Source of the DNA: Methanomassiliicoccaceae archaeon UBA421
GTDB taxonomy: Archaea; Thermoplasmatota; Thermoplasmata; Methanomassiliicoccales; Methanomethylophilaceae
Direction: 5' to 3'
Length of the DNA: 64,000 nt
Assembly: GCA_002498365.1 (NCBI GenBank)
Contig: DAHB01000002.1
Location: 173,886-237,885, forward strand
The notes under the pieces were generated by a model that was not told where the DNA came from, made no database searches, and saw only the letters and a list, made by a program, of their open reading frames with translations. Position 1 is the first letter of the stretch. Every line of letters begins with the position of its first letter. This document shows positions 1 through 6,774 of this stretch, in pieces. The translations under genes were made by a program, and so were the position numbers.

Positions 1-1192
1 TTCCTCCCTCGTCGGTGACGATGGCCACGGCCCTGGACATCGCAGGTACCATGTCGGGCATGGTCATCGTTGTGACCAGCACGTCCCCGTCCCTTATGAC
101 GTCCAGGCTCATGCTTATGTCGTATACTACCACGCGTCCCGTGGACAGTCCGGGGCTTGCGCCCATTCCGGTGGTGATCACATTCTCCTGCGACGCGTCG
201 CTGCCGGCGGACTCGTTGGTCTTGGAGTCCCCGACGGCGGTTATCGGTCGGGCCTGGACGATGAACACCCTGCCGTCCTCGATGCACCACTCCATGTCCA
301 TGGGCTTTTCGTAGTGGATCTCGATCTGCCTTCCTATCTCGGCTATCTCCAGTATCCTGTCGTCGGGGATCTTCTGGGCGCTCTCCAGCTCGGGAGGCAC
401 ATCCTTCTTTACCGCCCCGCCGGTCTTGCCCCTCACATATTTCCACTTCTGTGTGGATCTTCTTGTCTTTTCTTTGTTGATCTTCATCTCGTTCTTGTCG
501 ACGACGTATGTATCGGGGGTCACTTCTCCGCCGACAATAGCTTCCCCGAGGCCGTAGCCGGCCTCGATGATGATGTTGTTGGCCCCGCTGTTGGGGTCCA
601 CGGTGAACATTATTCCGGAGATCTCGGAGTTGACCATCTTCTGAACGACGACGGCCAGTTTAATTTCCTCGCTGGCGTATCCGCGCTTCTGGCGGTACGA
701 GATCGCCCTGGCGGTGAACAGGGAGGACCAGCACTTCTTCACCTTATCCATAAGGTCCTCCTCACCGGTGACGTTGAGATATGTCTCCTGCTGGCCTGCG
801 AAACTCGCGTCCGGCAGGTCCTCGGCCGTGGCGCTGGACCTGACGGCGACGAATCCTTTCTTTCCCTTGGGGAACAGGACGTTGTATTTGGACAGCACCT
901 CGGATCTCAGGTCTTCGGGGACCTCTCCTCCTTCGATCATCTTCCTTATGCGGTCGGAGGCTTCGGCCAGGCTCTGGTCCGAATTCTCGTTGATGGTCGT
1001 CAGCTCCTTTTCGACCGCTTTGGTCAGGTTGTTCTTTTCAAAGAAATAGTCGTAGGCTTTTGTTGTCAGAACAAATGCTCCCGGAACCGGGAAACCGGCA
1101 AAGGTCAGTTCTCCAAGGTTTGCTCCTTTACCACCTACCAGCGGAATGTCCTCGACACGCAGCTCATTGACGTCTACAATTCTGTTTTCCAT
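1..1192 (-). CDS. ppsA: Phosphoenolpyruvate synthase, 5' part (runs off window start)
   Basis: ATP-dependent conversion of pyruvate to PEP for gluconeogenesis. The N-terminus reads MENRIVDVNELRVEDIPLVG followed by GKGANLGEL, the typical start of the PEP synthase/PPDK nucleotide-binding domain. The frame stays open to the window edge, so about 397 N-terminal residues are present and the swivelling phosphohistidine and PEP-binding domains lie outside. The ATG at 1192 has a strong ribosome-binding site (GGGGGA) just upstream. It is transcribed divergently from the pyruvate:ferredoxin oxidoreductase operon, so pyruvate production and pyruvate use share one intergenic region. The family call is secure; PEP synthase rather than PPDK rests on the N-terminal sequence style. 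Confidence 0.9.
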   Translation of the reverse strand, partial: MENRIVDVNELRVEDIPLVGGKGANLGELTFAGFPVPGAFVLTTKAYDYFFEKNNLTKAVEKELTTINENSDQSLAEASDRIRKMIEGGEVPEDLRSEVLSKYNVLFPKGKKGFVAVRSSATAEDLPDASFAGQQETYLNVTGEEDLMDKVKKCWSSLFTARAISYRQKRGYASEEIKLAVVVQKMVNSEISGIMFTVDPNSGANNIIIEAGYGLGEAIVGGEVTPDTYVVDKNEMKINKEKTRRSTQKWKYVRGKTGGAVKKDVPPELESAQKIPDDRILEIAEIGRQIEIHYEKPMDMEWCIEDGRVFIVQARPITAVGDSKTNESAGSDASQENVITTGMGASPGLSTGRVVVYDISMSLDVIRDGDVLVTTMTMPDMVPAMSRAVAIVTDEGG

Positions 1193-1254
1193 CTAAGTCC
1201 CCCGTAGGAAAGAATTTGGTTGCACCAGATGCACTGTGCGGAATAAGGCCTTCT

Positions 1255-1264
1255 TTTTAATATT
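1255..1264 (-). promoter_or_regulatory. Probable TATA box for ppsA
   Basis: On the minus strand the AT run AATATTAAAA lies about 27 bp before a start site near 1233. This would give a leader of roughly 40 nt containing the GGGGGA Shine-Dalgarno of ppsA. No competing TATA element is closer to the gene. Confidence 0.5.
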
Positions 1265-1333
1265 GTTTGCCCTGACCAACAACAATACTGGTAGGTATGT
1301 TCAGGACTCGGCTGGTTTATATGTGTATTCGAT

Positions 1334-1407
1334 ATTCGTACAATTAACCACAACATTCGTAGAATTAAGGCGGAAAATTAAGAATTTCGCCATAAAATTC
1401 GTACGAA
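1334..1407. promoter_or_regulatory. Three phased ATTCGTA repeats upstream of porC
   Basis: ATTCGTACAATTAA (1334-1347), ATTCGTAGAATTAA (1355-1368) and ATTCGTACGAA (1397-1407) begin 21 and 42 bp apart, so they lie on one face of the helix. The last contains the perfect palindrome TTCGTACGAA (1398-1407). They lie upstream of the porC TATA box and between the divergent ppsA and por promoters, which suggests an activator or dual regulator site. The repeats are seen in the sequence; the function is inferred. Confidence 0.55.
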
Positions 1408-1440
1408 AGTGGAATTTCATTCTCATACAAAGCGGAAGGC

Positions 1441-1447
1441 TTTAAAT
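1441..1447 (+). promoter_or_regulatory. TATA box of porCDAB
   Basis: TTTAAAT is centred 27 bp upstream of the porC ATG at 1471. Archaeal transcription normally starts about 25-27 bp after the TATA centre, so the mRNA would begin at or next to the start codon. No Shine-Dalgarno is present in this spacer, consistent with a leaderless transcript. Confidence 0.65.
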
Positions 1448-1470
1448 CAGATGTCGCTTTGACGTAACTG

Positions 1471-2037
1471 ATGGTTCCCATGGACATGGAAATAGTTTGG
1501 CATGGTAGAGGCGGGCAGGGCGTCGTCACAGCGAACGAGATCCTCGCCGAAGCGGCTATCAGTGCCGGAAAGTATGTGAAAGCGTTCCCTGAATTCGGAC
1601 CGGAGAGGATGGGAGCTCCGATCAGAGGGTTCACCAGGATCTCCGATAAGCCCGTCAGGGTTCACAGCCAGGTTTACGAACCGGACATCGTGATCGTTTT
1701 GGACGGCACTCTGATCGGCAAGGTCGACGTGGCCGCCGGACTTAAAGACGACGGTTTTATACTGGCCAACTACGACGGCACGCCGGCAGAGCTTCAGGCG
1801 GCCATCGGAACTGACCTGGAGTGCCACACCGTAAACGCTACGAAGATTTCCATCGAGGAGATCGGGAGGCCCATGGCCAACACGTCCATGCTGGGCGCGC
1901 TGGTAAGGATAAGGTCCATAGTCGACTTTGACACGATGGCCGACCATGTCATCAACAAGCTCGGAGCAAAGCTCTCTGAAAAAGTTATCGAGAAGAACCT
2001 TTCAGCTCTTAAGAGGGCGTACGAGGAGGTGCAGTGA
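1471..2037 (+). CDS. porC: Pyruvate:ferredoxin oxidoreductase, gamma subunit
   Basis: Subunit of the four-subunit archaeal 2-oxoacid:ferredoxin oxidoreductase that interconverts pyruvate and acetyl-CoA + CO2 with ferredoxin. The 188 aa show the gamma-domain signature WHGRGGQGVVTANEILAEAA near the N-terminus and FPEFGPERMGAPIRGFTRIS. First gene of a C-D-A-B operon, the standard order for pyruvate-type enzymes. The ATG at 1471 was chosen because it sits 27 bp after the TATA centre; in-frame ATGs at codons 4 and 6 are alternatives. The substrate (pyruvate rather than 2-oxoglutarate or 2-oxoisovalerate) is inferred from gene order and the fit to autotrophic carbon metabolism. Confidence 0.92.
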   Translation: MVPMDMEIVWHGRGGQGVVTANEILAEAAISAGKYVKAFPEFGPERMGAPIRGFTRISDKPVRVHSQVYEPDIVIVLDGTLIGKVDVAAGLKDDGFILANYDGTPAELQAAIGTDLECHTVNATKISIEEIGRPMANTSMLGALVRIRSIVDFDTMADHVINKLGAKLSEKVIEKNLSALKRAYEEVQ

Positions 2038-2312
2038 TGGCGAAGATCAAGATCAAAGACATGCCTATCGGGGCCAGGGTCTGCAGCCCGGGAAGCTCCG
2101 AGGCAATACTCACGGGAGACTGGAGGTCATACACTCCGGTCGTCGACAAAGAAAAGTGCATCAACTGCCTCAACTGTTGGATGTTCTGCCCCGACAACTC
2201 GGTAATAATCAAAGAAGGCCGCCTCGAAGGGTTCAAGATGAGCCACTGCAAGGGTTGCGGCATATGCGCGCAGATATGCCCCAAGAAGGCCATCACGATG
2301 ACGGAGGCCTGA
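2037..2312 (+). CDS. porD: Pyruvate:ferredoxin oxidoreductase, delta subunit (2x[4Fe-4S])
   Basis: Ferredoxin-like electron-transfer subunit, 91 aa. Two classical cluster motifs are visible: CINCLNCWMFCP and CKGCGICAQICP, each CxxCxxCxxxCP, ligating two [4Fe-4S] clusters. The ATG at 2037 overlaps the last base of the porC stop (TGATG); a GTG one codon earlier is possible but less likely. It passes electrons from the TPP centre to soluble ferredoxin. Overlap with porC and a 2-bp gap to porA indicate translational coupling. Confidence 0.93.
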   Translation: MAKIKIKDMPIGARVCSPGSSEAILTGDWRSYTPVVDKEKCINCLNCWMFCPDNSVIIKEGRLEGFKMSHCKGCGICAQICPKKAITMTEA

Positions 2313-2314
2313 TC

Positions 2315-3490
2315 ATGGCAAAGAAAAAGCTGGAAGACATAGCAATCAACGGCGACGGCGCCGTCGCATACGCATGGAAACAGATCGATCCCGACGTGTG
2401 CGCGGCATACCCCATCACTCCCCAGACCATAATAGTCGAGGACTTTTCGAAGTTCGTCGCCAACGGGGAGGTCAAAACAGAATACGTCTGCGTCGAGTCC
2501 GAGCACAGCGCCCTGACGCTTTGCGCGGCGTCCTGTTCAGCGGGCGCGAGGACCTTCACAGCCACTGCGTCCCAGGGTCTGGCGTACATGTGGGAGATGC
2601 TCCCCATCACGTCGTCCATGAGGGTCCCGCTGGTGATGGCCGTCGCAAACAGGGCGGTCAGCGGGCCGATTAACATCAACAACGACCACGGCGACGCCAT
2701 GGCCGCCAGGGACACAGGCTGGATCCAGATGTTCGCAGACAATGTCCAGAGCTCCTACGACAACGCCATCATGGCGCCCAGGATCGCAGAGCACCCGGAC
2801 GTGCAGCTCCCGATAATCACCAACCTCGACGGTTTCATCCTGACCCACGCGGTCGAGAGGATGACCCCTGTCGACACCGATGACGTGAAGAAGTTCGTAG
2901 GCGAGTTCGAGCCGGTCTGCCCGTTGCTGGACTACAAGCACCCCACGTCCCACGGGATGCTCGACGGGCCCGACTTCTATTACGCGCACAAGCACCAGCA
3001 GGTCGAAGCGATGGACAAGGCCTTAGAGGTCGCCGAGCAGGTGTTCAAGGAGTTCAAGAAGCTCACCGGCAGGGAGTACCACCTGGTGGACGAGTACAGA
3101 TGCGAGGATGCCGAGTATATCGCCATAATTCTGGGCTCTTCCTACGGCACCATGCAGGAGACCGTCGACCGGATGCGCGACGCCGGCATCAAGGTCGGGG
3201 CCGCCATGCCTCACATATACAGGCCGTGGCCGGAGAAGGAGATCGCCAGGATAATCAAGGGCAAGAAAGCTGTCGCGATATTCGACAAGCACGTCAGCCT
3301 GGGGGCTTACGGGCCTCTGTATCCGGAGGTCGTCGCCGCGGCCACAGACCTGGAGGAGATGCCGAAGATGTACAACTTCATATATGGCATCGGAGGGGCG
3401 GACACCAGCGTATCGATCCTTAAAGGAGCTATGGAGTCCGTGATCAAGGGCAGTGCAGACAAGATAAACTACGTGGGGATGAAACTATGA
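2315..3490 (+). CDS. porA: Pyruvate:ferredoxin oxidoreductase, alpha subunit
   Basis: 391-aa alpha subunit carrying the domain that packs against the TPP domain and helps bind substrate. Family blocks are present: AYAWKQIDPDVCAAYPITPQ near the N-terminus, ALTLCAASCSAGARTFTATA and GLAYMWEMLPITSSMR. The ATG at 2315 follows the porD stop by 2 bp; an in-frame open stretch further upstream lies inside porC/porD and is ignored. Its last four bases overlap porB (ATGA). Length and motifs match archaeal PorA. Confidence 0.93.
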   Translation: MAKKKLEDIAINGDGAVAYAWKQIDPDVCAAYPITPQTIIVEDFSKFVANGEVKTEYVCVESEHSALTLCAASCSAGARTFTATASQGLAYMWEMLPITSSMRVPLVMAVANRAVSGPININNDHGDAMAARDTGWIQMFADNVQSSYDNAIMAPRIAEHPDVQLPIITNLDGFILTHAVERMTPVDTDDVKKFVGEFEPVCPLLDYKHPTSHGMLDGPDFYYAHKHQQVEAMDKALEVAEQVFKEFKKLTGREYHLVDEYRCEDAEYIAIILGSSYGTMQETVDRMRDAGIKVGAAMPHIYRPWPEKEIARIIKGKKAVAIFDKHVSLGAYGPLYPEVVAAATDLEEMPKMYNFIYGIGGADTSVSILKGAMESVIKGSADKINYVGMKL

Positions 3491-4431
3491 CAACATCGCT
3501 TAAAAGCCTCAACCAACTGCCTGTCAAGCTGACGAGCGGGCACAGGCTCTGCGCCGGATGCGGCGAACCCATACTCGCCAAGCAGATACTCATGGGCACC
3601 CAGAGGCCGCTGGTGGTCTCGCTGTCCACCGGATGCTTCGAAGTCTCGACTACGGTGTACCCGTACACCTCGTGGAACGTGCCTCTTATACACACGGCCT
3701 TCGGGAACGGCGCGGCAACATGCGCAGGCGTCGAGGCGGCCTACCAGTCTCTGAAGAGGCAGGGCAAGATCAAAGAGGAGATGAACTTCGTCAATTTCGC
3801 CGGCGACGGCGCCACCTACGACATCGGGCTCCAGGCCCTGTCAGGTGCTATGGAGAGGGGCCACCAGATGCTTTACGTGTGTCTGAACAACGAGGCGTAC
3901 ATGAACACGGGCATTCAGAGGTCGAGCGCTACCAACATGGGCACCGATACGACCACTTCGCCCGCCGGGTCCGTTTCCTCGGGTAAGCAGGGGTATTCGA
4001 AGGACCTCACTGCGATCATGGTCGCCCACAACATCCCCTATGTCGCACAGGTGTCACCGCACAACTGGAGAGACACGGTAGAAAAGGCGAAGAAGGGATT
4101 CGATTGCGGAGGCGCCGCGTTCATCAACGCGATCACGCCCTGTCCCAGGGGATGGAGGACCGCTCCCTCGATGACGGTGGACATGGCTAAGCTGGCCGTC
4201 GAGACGTGCGTCTGGCCCCTCTATGAGGTCGTCGACGGCAAATATGCGCTCACCGCAGAAAGCCTCAAGATCGCCGATGGGAAGGCCGAGAAGAAGCCGG
4301 TCACGGACTGGATAAACGCCCAGGGCAGATACAGGCATCTCAAGGAGGAGCGCTGGGCGCCCGTCGTAGAGAAGATGCAGGCCAACATCGACAGCAGATG
4401 GGAAAAGCTCATCCGCCTGACCGAACATTAA
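3487..4431 (+). CDS. porB: Pyruvate:ferredoxin oxidoreductase, beta subunit (TPP-binding)
   Basis: 314-aa catalytic subunit binding thiamine diphosphate and a [4Fe-4S] cluster. The N-terminal cysteines in HRLCAGCGEP are cluster ligands; the TPP/Mg motif is GDGATYDIG with a downstream NNEAYMNTGIQ segment; the block GNGAATCAGVEAA is typical of the family. A four-base overlap with porA and the hairpin directly after the stop define this as the last gene of the operon. Confidence 0.93.
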   Translation: MTTSLKSLNQLPVKLTSGHRLCAGCGEPILAKQILMGTQRPLVVSLSTGCFEVSTTVYPYTSWNVPLIHTAFGNGAATCAGVEAAYQSLKRQGKIKEEMNFVNFAGDGATYDIGLQALSGAMERGHQMLYVCLNNEAYMNTGIQRSSATNMGTDTTTSPAGSVSSGKQGYSKDLTAIMVAHNIPYVAQVSPHNWRDTVEKAKKGFDCGGAAFINAITPCPRGWRTAPSMTVDMAKLAVETCVWPLYEVVDGKYALTAESLKIADGKAEKKPVTDWINAQGRYRHLKEERWAPVVEKMQANIDSRWEKLIRLTEH

Positions 4432-4439
4432 ACCATAAA

Positions 4440-4495
4440 GGGGGTCCGCCCCCGTTTCTCATTTTCATGCTGTCCGGCATGGCGCCGGATTTTTT
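4440..4495 (+). terminator. Two hairpins with U-tract ending the por operon
   Basis: First hairpin GGGGG/CCCCC (4440-4444 with 4449-4453), loop TCCG, followed by TTTCTC. Second hairpin TCCGGC/GCCGGA (4473-4478 with 4484-4489), directly followed by six T residues (4490-4495). The second looks like a classic intrinsic terminator, and U-tracts are used for termination in archaea. Confidence 0.65.
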
Positions 4496-4527
4496 GATTT
4501 AATATTATTTTTATAATTATTAACATT

Positions 4528-4587
4528 TAGTAACAATAATTTAATATTAGTATGTAGTAACACGAGTTCGGGTAAAAGTACCCGGAG
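4528..4587 (+). promoter_or_regulatory. Promoter with flanking repeats and leader hairpin at the ribosome-binding site
   Basis: A TATA-like TTTAATATT (4540-4548) is flanked by two direct copies of TAGTAACA (4528-4535 and 4555-4562, 27 bp apart), which could be regulator half-sites. Transcription should start near 4571. The leader hairpin CGGGTA-AAAG-TACCCG (4569-4584) directly abuts, and shares its last base with, the Shine-Dalgarno GGAG (4584-4587). Folding could limit ribosome access; that role is inferred. Confidence 0.4.
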
Positions 4588-4590
4588 ATA

Positions 4591-4917
4591 ATGAAAATGT
4601 GGTTGGTAATTTTTGCGATCTCTACCCTTGTCACCACCGGAATATACTTGTTCCAGACTCAGAAGCATAACTTGGGATATCTTTCCCTCGGCCTCTGGGC
4701 GCTGACGGCCTGTGTGTTCGTAGACCATGTGATGGGGTGGTTCGCCGAGGGTGCGGAGGGGCCGTTTTTTGAGATCGGCGCCGAGCCCCTGGTCCTGAGC
4801 GTCTGCATGCTGATGCCCATATTTGCCGTATGGGAGCTGGCGACGATAGTGCAGAGGACGCGTTCCCATGCCCCCATGGGCGCAGAAGAGAAGGAAGAAA
4901 CGAAGGAGGTATGTTGA
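4591..4917 (+). CDS. Small membrane protein, paralog 1 of a tandem pair
   Basis: I do not recognise this family. 108 aa with three predicted membrane segments: residues about 1-20, about 30-50 (containing VFVDHVMGWF) and about 68-90. A short acidic cytosolic-type tail ends it. The segment HNLGYLSLGLWALTACVFVD matches HIGWLNVMLWSAVGALAVE in the next gene, including the acidic residue followed by His after the second helix, so the two genes are likely duplicates. The ATG at 4591 lies only 3 nt after GGAG; the ATG at 4597 (9 nt spacing) may be the true start. Real coding is supported by the ribosome-binding site, the stop-start junction and the paralogy. Confidence 0.65.
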   Translation: MKMWLVIFAISTLVTTGIYLFQTQKHNLGYLSLGLWALTACVFVDHVMGWFAEGAEGPFFEIGAEPLVLSVCMLMPIFAVWELATIVQRTRSHAPMGAEEKEETKEVC

Positions 4918-5247
4918 ATGGCTTGTTTTTTGGTACCCGCGGCGGTCGCGGTAGTGATGACCGTATGTGCAAGATGGATTCCTGAGAAATATCATATCGG
5001 GTGGCTCAATGTGATGCTGTGGTCTGCCGTCGGAGCTCTGGCGGTCGAGCATTTCTGGAGCGGCGAGGTCGTCCCGTGGTTCCCGTTCTTGACGGCTATG
5101 GCCACGCCGGGGGACACCTCCCTGATGCTTAACGAGATGGCGACGATAGGCGGAGCCATGCTGATAAGCACCGTGGCGATATGGGCCGTCCTAGTGCTGG
5201 TGCACGGCAGGTATGCGGAGGCATCTAAGCCCAGGGCGGTCGCCTGA
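4918..5247 (+). CDS. Small membrane protein, paralog 2 of a tandem pair
   Basis: Unrecognised 109-aa integral membrane protein with three hydrophobic stretches (about 1-20, 27-50 and 75-98). The ATG follows the previous stop with no gap, and a purine-rich GGAGG lies about 7 nt upstream inside the preceding gene, so the two are translationally coupled. It shares the pattern H-x-G-W/Y-L-(x)n-LW-(x)n-V-D/E-H with its neighbour. The helix-end His next to an acidic residue in both proteins could bind a metal or proton, or lie at a dimer interface. The two probably form a hetero-oligomer. No enzymatic motif is visible. Confidence 0.65.
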   Translation: MACFLVPAAVAVVMTVCARWIPEKYHIGWLNVMLWSAVGALAVEHFWSGEVVPWFPFLTAMATPGDTSLMLNEMATIGGAMLISTVAIWAVLVLVHGRYAEASKPRAVA

Positions 5248-5359
5248 TCGGGACGGGATGCGGATACTTTCAAACTTTTTATTATTTAATATTAATTTTT
5301 AATATCGTAATACCAACTGCATACTATTTATAACTAATATGCACATGTGCCATTACACA

Positions 5360-5480
5360 TAATGGGCTAGCAAAGCTCTGCCAAGGCATTTATGTCTCCG
5401 TTCAAACCCATTACCGGCGCCCACACCGCCGGGCCATTCTTTCAAACCTATCGGAAGTACGGATCCGGACAATGTTCCGG
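5360..5480 (+). ncRNA. Candidate structured RNA between membrane pair and 5S rRNA
   Basis: The 300-base gap 5248-5555 has no convincing gene. A TATA-like TATTTATAA near 5324-5332 would start plus-strand transcription around 5355. From there a stem TAATGGG/CCCATTA (5360-5366 with 5407-5413) is followed immediately by the perfect hairpin CCGGCG/CGCCGG (5414-5419 with 5427-5432). A third hairpin CCGGA/TCCGG spans 5465-5480. TTCAAACCCAT and TTCAAACCTAT repeat 40 bp apart (5401, 5441). It matches no RNA family I know and could instead be leader or trailer structure. Confidence 0.35.
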
Positions 5481-5555
5481 AAAAAGTCTCCTGAAAGACA
5501 AAGGATGATGCTGTGCTACGAAAACAGCCACCGCTGAAAGAGAGAAATGAAAAGT

Positions 5556-5678
5556 GGCTGACAGCGTTTCTGAGTTCCCGTACGCTTGCGCAGTACAGTA
5601 CAGACAGAGACGCAGGCGGGCTTTACTTCCGGGTTCGGAATGGGACCGGGTGTTTCCCCGCCGCTGTGGCCGTCAGAC
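5556..5678 (-). rRNA. 5S ribosomal RNA
   Basis: Read on the minus strand this gives CUGACGGC near the 5' end pairing with GCUGUCAG near the 3' end (helix I, 8 bp; 5669-5676 with 5558-5565). The conserved loop segment CCCAUUCCGAACCCGGAAGU lies between them, with the GUACUGUACUGCG region of helices IV/V. Length is about 122 nt. No 16S or 23S rRNA is within reach, so this is an unlinked 5S gene, as known in Thermoplasma and relatives. It has its own TATA box. Confidence 0.9.
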
Positions 5679-5701
5679 CAATACCGACGATACATAGATG
5701 G

Positions 5702-5707
5702 TATAAA
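5702..5707 (-). promoter_or_regulatory. TATA box of the 5S rRNA gene
   Basis: TTTATA on the minus strand, about 24-29 bp before the 5' end of the 5S RNA, exactly where an archaeal TATA box should lie. This supports independent transcription of the 5S gene. Confidence 0.7.
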
Positions 5708-5737
5708 TACTTTATTTTGAAAATGTCTGAAGTACGA

Positions 5738-6457
5738 TCAGAACAGCATATATGTCGCGGCGGCCAGAATGGCCCCCGAGATCCCGGTGATGAAATTATT
5801 CGTGTATTTCGATATAACGCGGTCCTCGATCGTAGCTCCGAAAAAGCTGTCCAACAGATTTCCGGCCATTCCCGCGACCATGGGCAGGACGATCAACCAA
5901 CTGAGGTCGCGGAACAGTACCGTCCACCCGATGAGCGAAACCACAGCGGCCGCTACCAGCGACACGGACAATCCCAGTATGGACACCCCGCCGTTGGTCC
6001 CGGCCTCCACCCTCTTCAGCGTGGTGACGAGCCATACGCGTTTGTCCCTTACGCCTATCTCGCTGGCGACCGTGTCGGACGCCGCGACGGCCACAGACCC
6101 GATATAGGCCACGATGAAGATGCTGTCGTGGCCGGTCGTTGCAAAATCGACAATGGCCACCAAGGCGGGCGCAAGGGCCACACCGACGATGTTCTTCCAG
6201 GTCCTCTCGCCGTGCTTCCCTTCCTGGAGTCCGTCCCTCTTCTTTTCCTTGAAGGCGAACCTGGTCGCGGCGAAACCTATGGCCGCGAATATAACCAGCA
6301 TCATGAGCCAGTCGAGGCCCCCCATGAGCCCGATCACCAGCAGCACCGCGGCTGCCGCGGCCGTGCCGTCCGGGGTAAGCATTCCGACCTTCAGTGCCGC
6401 TAGAGACAGTGCTAAGGAGAGCATTACGGCCAACGCGGCCTGCAGCAAAAGGTCCAT
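5738..6457 (-). CDS. DUF92 family polytopic membrane protein
   Basis: 239-aa integral membrane protein of the DUF92/TMEM19-type family (distantly related to phytol/dolichol kinases and CTP-dependent lipid kinases). About six or seven hydrophobic segments. Diagnostic blocks include GMLTPDGTAAA near the N-terminus, ASDTVASEIG in the middle and GTNGGVSILGL later, the last two resembling nucleotide-phosphate binding loops in these lipid kinases. The ATG at 6457 (MDLLLQAALAVM) is preferred; a longer in-frame extension to 6550 is non-hydrophobic and lies in the promoter region. Likely role in isoprenoid or lipid metabolism, but the substrate is unknown. Confidence 0.75.
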   Translation of the reverse strand: MDLLLQAALAVMLSLALSLAALKVGMLTPDGTAAAAAVLLVIGLMGGLDWLMMLVIFAAIGFAATRFAFKEKKRDGLQEGKHGERTWKNIVGVALAPALVAIVDFATTGHDSIFIVAYIGSVAVAASDTVASEIGVRDKRVWLVTTLKRVEAGTNGGVSILGLSVSLVAAAVVSLIGWTVLFRDLSWLIVLPMVAGMAGNLLDSFFGATIEDRVISKYTNNFITGISGAILAAATYMLF

Positions 6458-6528
6458 GGGCGGAGTGATTGATGGGGCAGTAATTAATGATGCGCCGAAA
6501 GCGTTAATTACATAATGCTCTCGAGGAC

Positions 6529-6774
6529 CTATGTGGCGTACTCGATGCACTGGGACTTGTTTTCAAGAGGGAAGAACATCACTTTTCCCTGCACGTACAG
6601 CGTGGCCTCCATATCTCCGCACATGAAGACGATCATCATCCCGTCTTTCTGCTTGATCGCATGCCCCTTATTCCCGATGGCCTCTGCGGCCTTTTCCATG
6701 TCAAGTTCGAATTCTTCCTGAGGGACGGCCATGAGCGCCGCGCCGCCGCAGAGGCGGGCGATCGTGAATTTCAT
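6529..6774 (-). CDS. Conserved-looking 81-aa protein of unknown function
   Basis: Starts MKFTIARLCGGAAL and contains the alternating pattern of a small alpha/beta fold with EATLYVQGKVMFFPLENK near the end, reminiscent of one repeat of a TBP-like or RNA-binding beta-sheet. I do not recognise the family. The ATG at 6774 overlaps the stop of the upstream kinase by four bases (ATGA), strong evidence that it is translated as the last gene of pyrB-pyrI-kinase-orf81. Two cysteines (residues 9 and 76) and no catalytic motif. Confidence 0.65.
   Translation of the reverse strand: MKFTIARLCGGAALMAVPQEEFELDMEKAAEAIGNKGHAIKQKDGMMIVFMCGDMEATLYVQGKVMFFPLENKSQCIEYAT

Noticed and set aside
314..1207. Long plus-strand frame opposite PEP synthase
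   Set aside because: It is antisense to a clearly recognised gene with strong codon bias and has no family features. Several similar antisense frames across the window (for example opposite arcS, the TPR gene, carB and the homocitrate synthase gene) were dropped for the same reason.
1928..2314. In-frame upstream extension of porA
   Set aside because: The stretch overlaps porC and porD out of frame; the porA family start is at 2315, two bases after the porD stop.
5360..5432. tRNA at the 7-bp stem TAATGGG/CCCATTA
   Set aside because: Only 54 nt between stem ends, no D- or anticodon arm, and the TTCAAA lies without a flanking T-stem.
5480..5545. C/D box sRNA (ATGATGC ... CTGA)
   Set aside because: The box C is imperfect, no D'/C' pair is visible, and no terminal stem brings C and D together.
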